30,115 nucleotides of DNA from Thermomucor indicae-seudaticae. Taxonomy: Eukaryota > Mucoromycota > Mucoromycetes > Mucorales > Lichtheimiaceae. The stretch's first letter is position 1, and each line of letters opens with the position of its first letter. Position numbers and translations under genes: made by a program. This document shows positions 22,390 through 30,115 of the stretch, piece by piece. Under the pieces are notes generated by a model. That model ran no database searches, was not told the DNA's origin, and worked only from the letters and a program-made list of their open reading frames with translations. The stretch is taken from contig JSYX01000430.1 of assembly GCA_000787465.1 (NCBI GenBank), positions 1 to 30,115 on the forward strand, in the 5' to 3' direction.

Positions 22390-24582
22390 ATGGCGAAAGA
22401 AGCAGTAAAACGAAAAGGCAGCCCAACAACCGAGAATGGATCTTCCAAGAAGCAAAAGAGTGGTACCGCAGAAAAGTCAATATGGCATAGGACATTCGCA
22501 TTGAGGTGGGATCGGACATAGGCTCGCATAAAGAACAGAAAGTACTGCAGAAAGAACGTAAAGCACAGAATCCTCGCCAGGAAATGATCACCAGAGCGAA
22601 ACAGATATGGGAACGTTTGCGGAGAGGTGACATATCACGAGATGAAACAAAGAATCTCATGGACGAAATCATGTCTGTGATCAAAGGCCATGTGCAAGAT
22701 GTAAGCGAAGCGATCACGATCCGATCTGCCAGATCGCTTGTCTTAACGTTATCAACCTAGGTTATTTTCAAGCATGACGCATCTCGTATTATCCAAACTT
22801 GTCTAAAGAAGGGCAATGCGGAACAGAGAAATGAGATCGCAAATGAATTGGCAGGAAGGTACGAAGAACTTGCCAAGTCAATGTACGGCAAGTTCCTTGT
22901 GATGAAGGCTATCGAATACTGGTGAGTATATTTTCTCTGTAATTTACGTATTTCGAGTCGATGGTCTTTTTGCTGATCCGTCAAGTAGTCCACAGCAGCG
23001 AGATAAGATCCTTGCAGAGTTCCGCACCCACATCCCAAAACTGGTTCGTCACAAAGAAGCCTCCACGGTTATTGAAACATTTTATGTCGAGCACTGCACA
23101 GCCGCACAACGGCAAGAGATGCTTTCAGAATTTTATGGTCCAGAAATGACTCTTTTCCGACATCACGGTGGTGCAAAGACACTTGAAGAGCTGCTGCAAC
23201 AGTTCCCACAAAAGAAAGAGGCAGTTTTGAAGTTCATGTCCAATACTTTGGCAGGGTGTATGGATAAGGGTACGGTTGTCCACAGTATCGTGCATAAAGT
23301 GTTGCTCCAATATTTGCAGCTGGCGGATCCTAAAGGCCGAGAGGTAACTGTGGAAAACCCGTAAAAGTTAGTTTTGCAGATGCTGACTATTTGGAATATA
23401 GAACATTATGGGTCATTTAAGAGATAACCTTCAAGAAATTCTACATACCCGCGAAGGCTCCAAAGTCGCTAGGATATGCTTGTCTTACGCCTCGCCCAAA
23501 GTAAGCTATCCGCACATTACGCGCAGAATCTGCGCATTAAACTGAATTTTTATAGGATCGCAAAAATATCATGAAGAATTTCAAGCCATACCTCGTCAAG
23601 ATCGCGAAGGATGAATACGGATATCTGGTTCTTATCCGCTTGTTGGATGTTGTAGACGACACTGTTTTGCTTCACAAAATCGTTATTTCTGTAAGTACGA
23701 GCCGACGGATTGCCTTGATGTGATGCTTATCGCACTTTATAGGAATTGTGCAAAAATGCAAAGGAACTATTCCCAGACAAGTACGGTCGACGAGTATTTC
23801 TATATATCTTGGCCGGAAGAAATACCAAGTACTTCTATCCTGACATTCTACGAGAGATCGTTGAAGGCGACGAAATAAGGCAAAGGTGAGTACATGGAAA
23901 TTATCTCTTCCGTCCAATTTCATCACACTCATGTCGAGACAGCAAAAAAGACCCTGAAGTCCGGAGTCGCGAAATTCTGGAGTCCACTTCTCCAGAGCTT
24001 TTGAAGATCGTAGCGGAACGCGCGCCCACATTTATCCGGGATAAATTAGCATCTCAAGTGGTGAAGGAAATTATGCTACATGCAGTGGGTTTGTATCTCC
24101 TAACAACTGGTCTCGTGTCTAAAGGGATTTGTTAACCCGACCATTCCTGCTTTAGGCGACAAGACTGCAGCCATTAACGCTATCTTGAATTTAGCAGGCG
24201 AAAACATTGAGAAAGAGGATCATGTCATCACAGACCGCTTTGCAAACCGAGTGATCAAATCAATGGTAAAGGCTGACATTGCTGAGGAGAAAAACGACAA
24301 AGGTTTGTATGCAGAAACCGATCTACAGGTTGAAACCTGTGTTGACCGTTTAATCTAGCCGTGGAACCCTTGGGTTTTGCACCATTGCTCCTCGAGAAGA
24401 TCCTCCCTCACGTTGGACAATTTGCAACAAACTTCGGTAGTTTTGTTGTGCTATCGCTGTTAGAAGAGCCATCCACAGCGGAGCAGACGAAAAAGGCACT
24501 GAAACCCCACAAAAAAGCTATCAAAGAAGCCGCCTCAAATGGGAATGAAGGCGCGAAGCTTATTCTGGAATTACTTAAATAA
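22390..24582 (+). CDS. PUF6: PUF6/PUM3-like Pumilio-repeat RNA-binding protein (ribosome biogenesis)
   Basis: Predicted exons: 22390-22462, 22522-22700, 22761-22921, 22986-23343, 23402-23500, 23556-23690, 23743-23885, 23943-24088, 24156-24302, 24359-24582. They total 1665 nt, giving 554 aa, about 100 shorter than yeast Puf6, mainly because the basic N-tail is short. In yeast, Puf6 is nucleolar, aids 60S assembly and represses ASH1 mRNA. The N-terminus is Lys-rich and nuclear-like (KRKGSPTTENGSSKKQK). Then come the family block AKQIWERLRRGDISRDETKN and Puf-type repeats such as VIFKHDASRIIQTCL and SMYGKFLVMKAIEYC. ELFPDKYGRRVFLYILAGRN opens the CPL (Penguin-like C-terminal) domain. The protein ends EGAKLILELLK. 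Exon 1 uses a weak GTACCG donor, the only phase-consistent choice I found. Divergent from POL2, convergent with VMA16. Confidence 0.95.
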
Positions 24583-24583
24583 A
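24578..24583 (+). terminator. AATAAA overlapping the PUF6 stop codon
   Basis: The PUF6 stop TAA (24580-24582) lies inside an AATAAA hexamer. It could be a poly(A) signal giving a very short 3' UTR, or chance; no other AATAAA follows closely on this strand. Confidence 0.35.
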
Positions 24584-24766
24584 CGTTTGCAGATTCTGAC
24601 ATGCACGTAATATGGCTTGATAATCAAATGGACGGTTTGCTTCCAAAGAACTCGTACAGTGGGGTTAAGCTAATGTTGATATGGTTGCTCTGTTTGCTGC
24701 AAGGCCTTCCAATTCTTCTAAAAAGCCCTCGTAGAAGGCCATAGCTAGAGCGGATTGTCTTTTCCT

Positions 24767-24772
24767 TTTATT
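24767..24772 (-). terminator. Poly(A) signal of VMA16 (AATAAA on minus strand)
   Basis: TTTATT on the plus strand reads AATAAA on the minus strand about 45 nt beyond the VMA16 stop codon, within the 232-bp spacer shared with the convergent PUF6 gene. Confidence 0.55.
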
Positions 24773-24814
24773 ACACGAAATGGTATGTATTGCGATGGAA
24801 TAGGTCACGGTTGT

Positions 24815-25612
24815 TTACTGGAAATCGGATGCTTTACCAGTCTAAAGAGAAGAACATGGTATAAGTCCTCAAGTCGCTTTGATGCAGAAGCGACACGCAA
24901 ATCTTACCGTCAGCAAGCCAACTATGAGACCAAAAAGACCAAGGACCGAACCGAAAATTTCGACCACAAGTACTTTAACAAAAAGCTGGGGATCTTGAGC
25001 ATCGGCAAGAGCTGCGCTAGATCCAGTGATACCGACGCAGACGCCACAAAGCAAGTTACAAACGCCCACTGTTAAGCCTCCCCAAAAAATAGCATGACCT
25101 GCAAATATCCGCAAATCAGTTATAATGCCAAACCTCTCTTCTTTTTCTTGTTTCGTCTGACCTGTAAAGTAGTTTGAAGCGCTGTAGAGCATATCCGGTG
25201 GTACATCGTTCAGTTTTGCCGAATAGACAATAGCCATAATGACGCCATAAATAGCTACAACTTCGCAGAAAATAATGGAGATGAGGTTGCGCGATTGAAT
25301 CCGTGGTGTCTTGACGGCGCCACCCAAGAGCGAAGCTCCAGTAATGTAGATACCCCTAATGACGCGTGACATTAGCCCACAGAATAAGAAACGTATTCTA
25401 TTGCTCATTCCGGTTCGGTACCATGCAGCACCAGCAACAGAGAGACCAATGCAAAGTCCCATGCCTGTTAATGCCCATGCATAGGGTGACGTCTCTTCAA
25501 GAAGTTTGCCCACATTGAATGTTTCACCGGTACCGGTCAGAAGCATGTAAAGGCCAACAATTCCAAGGACGCCAGTCGTTAACCCAGCAAGCGTCGTGTA
25601 AAAGCCGGGCAT
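24815..25612 (-). CDS. VMA16: V-type H+-ATPase proteolipid subunit c'' (Vma16)
   Basis: Predicted exons, minus strand: 25612-25422, 25355-24908, 24841-24815. They total 666 nt, giving 221 aa (yeast 213). It is one of the proteolipids of the proton-carrying ring in the membrane V0 sector, acidifying vacuole and Golgi. Hydrophobic helices fill most of the protein. The transported proton's carboxylate is expected at E95 in [12 protein letters not shown], with the second conserved Glu at E196 in [15 protein letters not shown]. The first intron (25356-25421) falls inside GAAW|GIYITG. It is 66 nt, in frame and stop-free, so an unspliced reading gives a false 22-residue insertion. The last exon encodes only TGKASDFQ, the usual C-terminus. 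The start is the ATG at 25612; an in-frame GTG two codons upstream is not needed. Confidence 0.97.
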
Positions 25613-26459
25613 ATTCACAAGTACTTGCGTACAAAAAAAAGACGAAACAAAATCAAGGGGAACGCAGGCGCAAGTCAGTTTTGCGGAGAGTCAACTGGTC
25701 CCCCAAAGCGGTTTCAGCTTCGGCTGGCTCGCTATCTCAATAAAGAGACTTTAGGAAACACGCGCGCCTTCGTTGAAGTCTTCAATTATTAGTGAAAACA
25801 TCGAGTAGCTATCAAGGCTATGGTAAATGAAACGCGAGCTGGCTGTTATCATAGAAACAATGTTCTGCGCGTTTTCTTATATTTAGACAAAGCAGTTCGC
25901 TAAACGCAGCTGTTGCGAAGGATCTCGTTGGAGAAAACCATAGCTTGCATAAAGACCAGATATACCTGATAACTCTGACTTTTACGACCAGATAAGAATA
26001 AACGAAACGTGTCGTTTTGTTTCGGAATCTCAGTAACAAGTACCAAAACCTTGGAGACACTTGTGGCGAACACCAACTCCAAAGTTTACCTCTGACAAAC
26101 GGGAATGCTTTTCATCCTAAATAACTACAAGCGCAGGAGTCATATCAATAGTCTCTCTGCATTCCTTTATGCTGGCGGCTTCTCAAGAGAAAGTGCGGCA
26201 AAATCTATAGCATGCTGGCTCAACCTTGATACCAAGATTAGCCGGTTCTTGCATTGGATCTTCCCTTTACCAAGAACAACAGAATAGCTGTTTTGCAGAT
26301 AACTGTATCGTCGATTTTTGTCTTGTGCACGATGCTTTTATCCGACAGCAACACGCTTCTTCAGCGTCCTGAATTTTCAAGGAGCGCCGCAAAACGACGA
26401 CGAGTTGCGAAAATTTTTGAATATCGCAAACTACATCGCCGTTGTGCACACGCGAGACC
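25613..26459. promoter_or_regulatory. Divergent intergenic region, VMA16 / PPR gene
   Basis: An 847-bp region with outward-reading genes on both sides, so it should contain both promoters. A 60-codon plus-strand frame at 26105-26287 and an 80-codon minus-strand frame at 25818-26060 are open but show no family resemblance. The former could be an upstream ORF or an unrecognised 5' exon. Nothing else stands out. Confidence 0.45.
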
Positions 26460-28082
26460 ATGCAGCCAGTATGGCACAGAGTCAGAACCGTGTCATTCGG
26501 GGAGACATGTCTAAATTGCAAGTATGCTGTTGCAAGACGGGCTTTGGAACGCATCAAGGGCGCGACAAGCATTGCGTCACGGGTTCAGCACCGGTACAAT
26601 ACTAGTTTGGCTACCCTCGAACTCTCGTCAGCTGATACCGCAAACAACAATGGAACTACGGGCAATGACGCCGCTGCAAAAGAACCGGAGAAAAGAGACG
26701 AGCGACGAATGTTCCTGGACATGCTTGATAAACAGCAATTGCGAAGGGACAAGAATGTAAAGTCTGACAGATTCACTACACACGAACGAAGCAAAACCGA
26801 TATTCTATCCGAGTTCCACAAGGCTTTGGCGACGCAGGACATCGACTGTATCTGGCCGAAATACAACTACCTTTTTCATCACAAACTTCTTCACCATCTA
26901 TCGCATCGTGCTTATCACCAAATCTTCCTGTACATCATCCGTGGACGCGCAACTCAAAAAAACCTGAGCAGACTGCTCACGGTAGTGGATGATATGAAGT
27001 CACAAGGTATCGAGCTATGGGAAATCGAATACAATGCCTTAATGCACTGGATTGGTGGACGCTCGGTACCCAAAAAACGAACGTATCATTTGACAGAGGC
27101 GCTGGCGCTTTTCAATGACATGCAAAAGAAGGGGAATCTAAAGAACTCCAAAAACTCCCTGGTTGCTTACAACACCTTAATATACATCGCATCCCAAGTG
27201 TCCGAAGTCCGGATTGCGAAGCGATTATACCACGACCTTGTTGCAAAGGGGTTGCAGCCCGACGCGTACACGTACTCAATACTGCTGACAAGCTTGGGCC
27301 GGATGGGCGACGTCGAGGGTATCGAGCGAATACTGGATCAATTGCAGCAAATGAAACATGTGACGAATAGCACAGTAATATGGAATGCGGTCATTTCAGC
27401 GTACGCGATGAATGGCATTATGGATAAAGCGACTTCCATGTTTAACGATATGCACAGTGTGCTACGATGGAAATGGAGCCGTGGACGGCGGAGGCAGAAG
27501 ACTGACTCAGCCAACGACGAAGATGATCTGGTGGACAGTCCAAATGCTCCTCCAGCAGACGAAGAGAGTTTTAGGATCTACATCGAGGCGAAGTTACGAG
27601 AGAAACGAATAGATGAGGCACTGCGCCTACTAGACGAGATGATACAGTACGGGCTTCGACCAAACGCTGCATTGTATAATTCATTTTTCGCCTGTTTCGT
27701 GAAACCAGATCATGACGATAAAGCTGGAAGCGCTTCATATCTTGGGTCAGATCCAACGGAAAAGGCGGCACATATCGACATTGTCCGAAGGCTTTACCGC
27801 TCTATGGAAAATCTGCAAATAACCCCTAATTCCGATACCATGTATACCCTCGTATCCGCTCTGCTGGACCTGGGAGACATCAGGTTTGCCCTGGAGACGT
27901 TTGCAAAGCTTAGCAACCAACGGATCAATTCATCTACAACCATCAGTGAAGAGGAACTCCTGTCACAACCCGTTGCGTCACTGGCTAAGCAGCGCTTAAA
28001 GTTGGACACTAAGCGCCCGTCCAAAATTGAACCTCGCCAGGAACTATTGGATCGCCTTCAAGATATTCTTTTAGCCTCATAG
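26460..28082 (+). CDS. Pentatricopeptide-repeat (PPR) protein, probably mitochondrial
   Basis: Single exon, 540 aa. The frame is open further upstream, but the ATG at 26460 starts an Arg-rich, acid-poor leader (MQPVWHRVRTVSF and ARRALERIKG) typical of mitochondrial import. PPR-type helical pairs are clear at about 236-268 (LVAYNTLIYIASQ...GLQPD), 269-303 (AYTYSILLTSLGRMGDVEGI), 307-333 (VIWNAVISAYAMNGIMDKA), 370-403 (RIDEALRLLDEMIQYGLRPN) and 441-475. A charged, Arg/Asp-rich insert (336-368) splits the array. Such proteins bind organelle RNA for processing, stability or translation. I cannot name a specific orthologue. Unlike its neighbours it has no intron. An AATAAA follows 60 nt after the stop codon. 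Confidence 0.87.
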   Translation: MQPVWHRVRTVSFGETCLNCKYAVARRALERIKGATSIASRVQHRYNTSLATLELSSADTANNNGTTGNDAAAKEPEKRDERRMFLDMLDKQQLRRDKNVKSDRFTTHERSKTDILSEFHKALATQDIDCIWPKYNYLFHHKLLHHLSHRAYHQIFLYIIRGRATQKNLSRLLTVVDDMKSQGIELWEIEYNALMHWIGGRSVPKKRTYHLTEALALFNDMQKKGNLKNSKNSLVAYNTLIYIASQVSEVRIAKRLYHDLVAKGLQPDAYTYSILLTSLGRMGDVEGIERILDQLQQMKHVTNSTVIWNAVISAYAMNGIMDKATSMFNDMHSVLRWKWSRGRRRQKTDSANDEDDLVDSPNAPPADEESFRIYIEAKLREKRIDEALRLLDEMIQYGLRPNAALYNSFFACFVKPDHDDKAGSASYLGSDPTEKAAHIDIVRRLYRSMENLQITPNSDTMYTLVSALLDLGDIRFALETFAKLSNQRINSSTTISEEELLSQPVASLAKQRLKLDTKRPSKIEPRQELLDRLQDILLAS

Positions 28083-28624
28083 TTCACCAGTAGAATATCA
28101 GTATCGGAGCACGTTATACCCATCCCTTATTGTGCACCGAAAATAAAGTTTTCTAACTGTGGTTTCTGGAACTGGGAAAGCCGTCTGTTTCTTCTACGAA
28201 CGAACATGCCCTGGTTTCGCAGAACCTTTGTTGTGAACGATGAGCACTGGAGAAATAAGCTTTTGTTGAGGATACAGGTGTATGGAGAGTGGAAACGTTC
28301 GGAAAGAATGACCGACTTTATTGTTGCAAAAAACGCCGCTCTCTCACATAACCGTTTTACGCTAGCTAACCCATGTAGACGAACAGCCGGTTCAGACTAT
28401 ATTAACCGTACCTCGAATGCTGTTATTACAAGTGGCAGAAACAACGCCTTTTAAGTTATCGTCGCATAAGTGACTATTAAACATCATCCTGTTTGATATC
28501 TCTTTTGAAGTAACAGTGCAGCAGTAATCGCCATAGCAGGCACCACAAGCTGAGTTTGGATAAGCGTAGAAACAAAAAGGCTGATGGCTCGATCTTTCAG
28601 TTCTTCTTCTTGCCAAACGACACC
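28083..28624. other. Intergenic region with PPR poly(A) signal
   Basis: It contains the PPR 3' UTR, with AATAAA at 28142-28147, and the promoter of the beta-trefoil gene, with a pyrimidine-rich TTCTTCTTCTTGCC tract just before its ATG. An 82-codon frame at 28206-28454 has no recognisable features and I do not call it. Confidence 0.5.
28142..28147 (+). terminator. Poly(A) signal AATAAA of the PPR gene
   Basis: Canonical hexamer about 60 nt downstream of the PPR stop codon on the same strand. Confidence 0.6.
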
Positions 28625-29342
28625 ATGACTGCAGAGAGCGAGTTTCCCATTGGATATTTCTACGTTGTCTCCAAGATGAACGGTATGGTTCTTGATCTCC
28701 GGGGTGATCCGGAAACGGCTGGAGTAAGTCGTGCCTTCGCGTTGCGTGGAAGGAACTCGACCACTTATTGTATTCAACAGGTCAAGACAAAGATCGTCAT
28801 GGCTCGCAAGAAAGAGGCATCTCCTGAAAGGGATAGCCAACTGTGGATCCATCAAAGTGGTAACGTATTGGTTGCGATAGCGCAGGAAAGAAAGAAATGA
28901 CAGTGAGTGCTTGACGCTTATCGTATAGGCATTTTAACAAACAAGGCCACGGGTCTTTTTCTCGACGTCAACACAGCAGAGAGCTTCATTGGTAAGGAAA
29001 TGGGAAGAATTCCGAGAAAGCCACCCTCTTTGTGCAGACACCTTCTGTGTACCCCGTTTGCAAGCACAATGTGGCAAAGTCCTTTTTCTCTCTATCTTCC
29101 CTGTTCTCTTTTTTCCTAATGAACTGTTACTTAAGCTGCTATGCTTTATGCGAAATATAGCGATCTTTACTGGCGAAAAGCGTCTGTATCTTGATGGCAT
29201 GAAGGAACAGGACGCGGTATGTCCAAAAGGACCGGCCGGAACTTTTTGTTTGTGTCGCCTCGCTAACTTTGGCAGCGACATCATAGGTACCTTTCCTGTT
29301 TATTCTGAAAACAACAAGGAACTTCCAAGTAGACAGCAGTAA
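28625..29342 (+). CDS. Beta-trefoil (ricin-B-lectin-like fold) protein, 3' end uncertain
   Basis: Predicted exons: 28625-28723, 28781-28859, 28929-28991, 29161-29216, with the remainder unclear. The first 99 residues show trefoil-type units: FPIGYFYVVSKMNGMVLDLR, then KIVMARKKEASPERDSQLWI, then NKATGLFLDVNTAE, then GEKRLYLDGMKEQDA. The pattern of G-x-VLD and QLW blocks recalls small proteins I associate with Mucorales genomes; no enzymatic or toxin chain is present, and function is unknown. The expected next block (an NQRFGY-like segment) is absent. If exon 4 simply reads on, the frame stops at 29342. If a GTATGT donor at 29217 is spliced to an acceptor near 29286, another open frame runs to about 29430. 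The gene may be truncated or degenerate. The intron before exon 4 is unusually long (169 nt). Confidence 0.6.
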
Positions 29343-29674
29343 GAGACTCAGCCATGTGGATGCATTAAGAGACATCATAGTAGAGAGTACGAACATGGAT
29401 TTGGTAACTTCATCATTGTTGGATTGATCCAGGATAACAGCATACAGCAATGGTGTAATTAGGCCGTATTTTATGCGACCCCCACTTGCTACCAGGCAGA
29501 GAAGGAAGGAATAATTCTCTTGATAGGGCCATATTCTTTCTCTTCCTCCTTCCCGTTACCATACTCCTGTCTGAAACGGTCTCCAACAAGAAACATGTAG
29601 GGTCAGTCAAAGGGCAGCGACGCTTGCGAGTCGCCGCAATCTAAGAAACCATCTTTCTTGCACTCATAGTAAAT
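29343..29674. other. Spacer before the zinc-finger gene
   Basis: A 332-bp stretch with no firm gene. It may include a 3' exon of the beta-trefoil gene (an alternative frame stays open to about 29430) and the promoter of the zinc-finger gene. Minus-strand frames here show no family features. Confidence 0.4.
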
Positions 29675-30115
29675 ATGCTCGCACATACGCTCTGTGCTGA
29701 AACTGACGCATCGTTAGAGCTGCAATTCGACTGCGCATTCCAGTTGGTGAATGCGGGGCCAGAGAATCTGTATGTTACCAAGGCAACTGCTGCGGAACGT
29801 CATTTTTACATGTTTCCATAGTGACAGAGGCAACGAAGACACCGAAAGATTTGGTTGTGCGGCTTGCTCGAGTCAATTCAGCACGATCGAGCTATTGAGA
29901 AACCACTTTACGGCGCATTTAAGCAATACCACAAGCACTTCCCACGCCAGCACCAGCAGTGTCACGAAACGCGCCGCCGAGACGGAGCAACTTCCTAAGA
30001 AAGTATGTAGAAAGGCGATGTAATGCTTTCTTGGACTACATGCTTGACAATATATATTACAGGAAGTCGTCATCAACAAAGGCAAGAGGGAACACACACT
30101 GGGCACTCAGTCACT
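29675..30115 (+). CDS. C2H2 zinc-finger protein, partial at window edge
   Basis: Predicted exons: 29675-29769, 29828-30002, 30063-30115 and beyond. The reading MLAHTLCAETDASLELQFDC... joins in phase 2 to a segment holding one C2H2 finger, FGCAACSSQF...NHFTAH (C-x2-C-x12-H-x3-H, at about residues 40-60). A Ser/Thr-rich linker and a basic stretch (KRAAETEQLPKK) follow, possibly a nuclear signal. The third exon begins EVVINKGKREHTL and runs off the end. It is probably a nuclear DNA- or RNA-binding protein, but with one finger visible no closer assignment is possible. Introns of 58 and 60 nt match the rest of the window. Confidence 0.68.

Noticed and set aside
22211..22717. 168-codon minus-strand open frame
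   Set aside because: Antisense to PUF6 exons 1-2 and covering the divergent promoter; no family features.
24869..25618. Reading VMA16 as one 249-codon exon
   Set aside because: It carries a 22-residue insertion inside a conserved helix junction and lacks the TGKASDFQ end. Two phase-correct introns restore the family sequence.
29139..29450. 103-codon minus-strand open frame
   Set aside because: Antisense to the last trefoil exon and spacer; no family features.
1..30115. CRISPR arrays, rRNA genes, prophage or bacterial operons
   Set aside because: None seen: no regularly spaced direct repeats, no rRNA-like blocks, and all firm genes are intron-bearing or typical fungal nuclear genes.

Overview
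The window is nuclear DNA from a fungus, most likely a Mucoromycota (Mucorales-like) species. The genes are eukaryotic housekeeping genes carrying many short introns (roughly 50-70 nt, GT...AG, often GTAAGT/TAG). The proteins are fungal types (Pom152, Vma16, Ncs2/Ctu2, Puf6, Pol2). A small beta-trefoil protein near the right end resembles a family I associate with Mucorales; that placement is inference. I rebuilt the spliced genes by hand, requiring splice phases to match and the joined protein to follow its family. The exon lists are therefore predictions, but every junction is phase-consistent.

Layout, left to right: 273-4517 (-) nucleoporin POM152, 11 exons; 4769-6545 (-) tRNA 2-thiolation protein NCS2/CTU2, 8 exons; 6921-8071 (+) dienelactone hydrolase family protein, 7 exons; 8173-9807 (-) FAD-dependent amine/amino-acid oxidase with a peroxisomal C-terminal signal, 5 exons; 9808-12524 gene-poor, holding a 140-bp MITE-like element (11684-11823) and a possible decayed coding stretch; 12525-13451 (-) single-pass membrane protein of unknown function, no intron; 13452-14938 no gene seen; 14939-22197 (-) DNA polymerase epsilon catalytic subunit POL2, 11 exons; 22390-24582 (+) PUF6/PUM3-like RNA-binding protein, 10 exons; 24815-25612 (-) V-ATPase subunit c'' VMA16, 3 exons; 26460-28082 (+) mitochondrial-type PPR protein, one exon; 28625-~29342 (+) beta-trefoil protein with an uncertain 3' end; 29675-30115 (+) C2H2 zinc-finger gene cut by the window edge.

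The genes do not form a pathway or cluster. They cover the nuclear pore, tRNA wobble modification, DNA replication, ribosome biogenesis, vacuolar acidification and organelle RNA handling. I see no new defence system, gene cluster or large mobile element. The items most worth a second look are: the 192-bp POL2/PUF6 divergent promoter, which carries two exact SCB (CRCGAAA) sites around an E2F-like TTTGGCGC site; the MITE with 24-bp perfect inverted ends and a 6-bp flanking direct repeat; the 5'-crowded introns of POL2; an in-frame, stop-free intron in VMA16; and the orphan membrane protein with IDP-x-x-NVD repeats.
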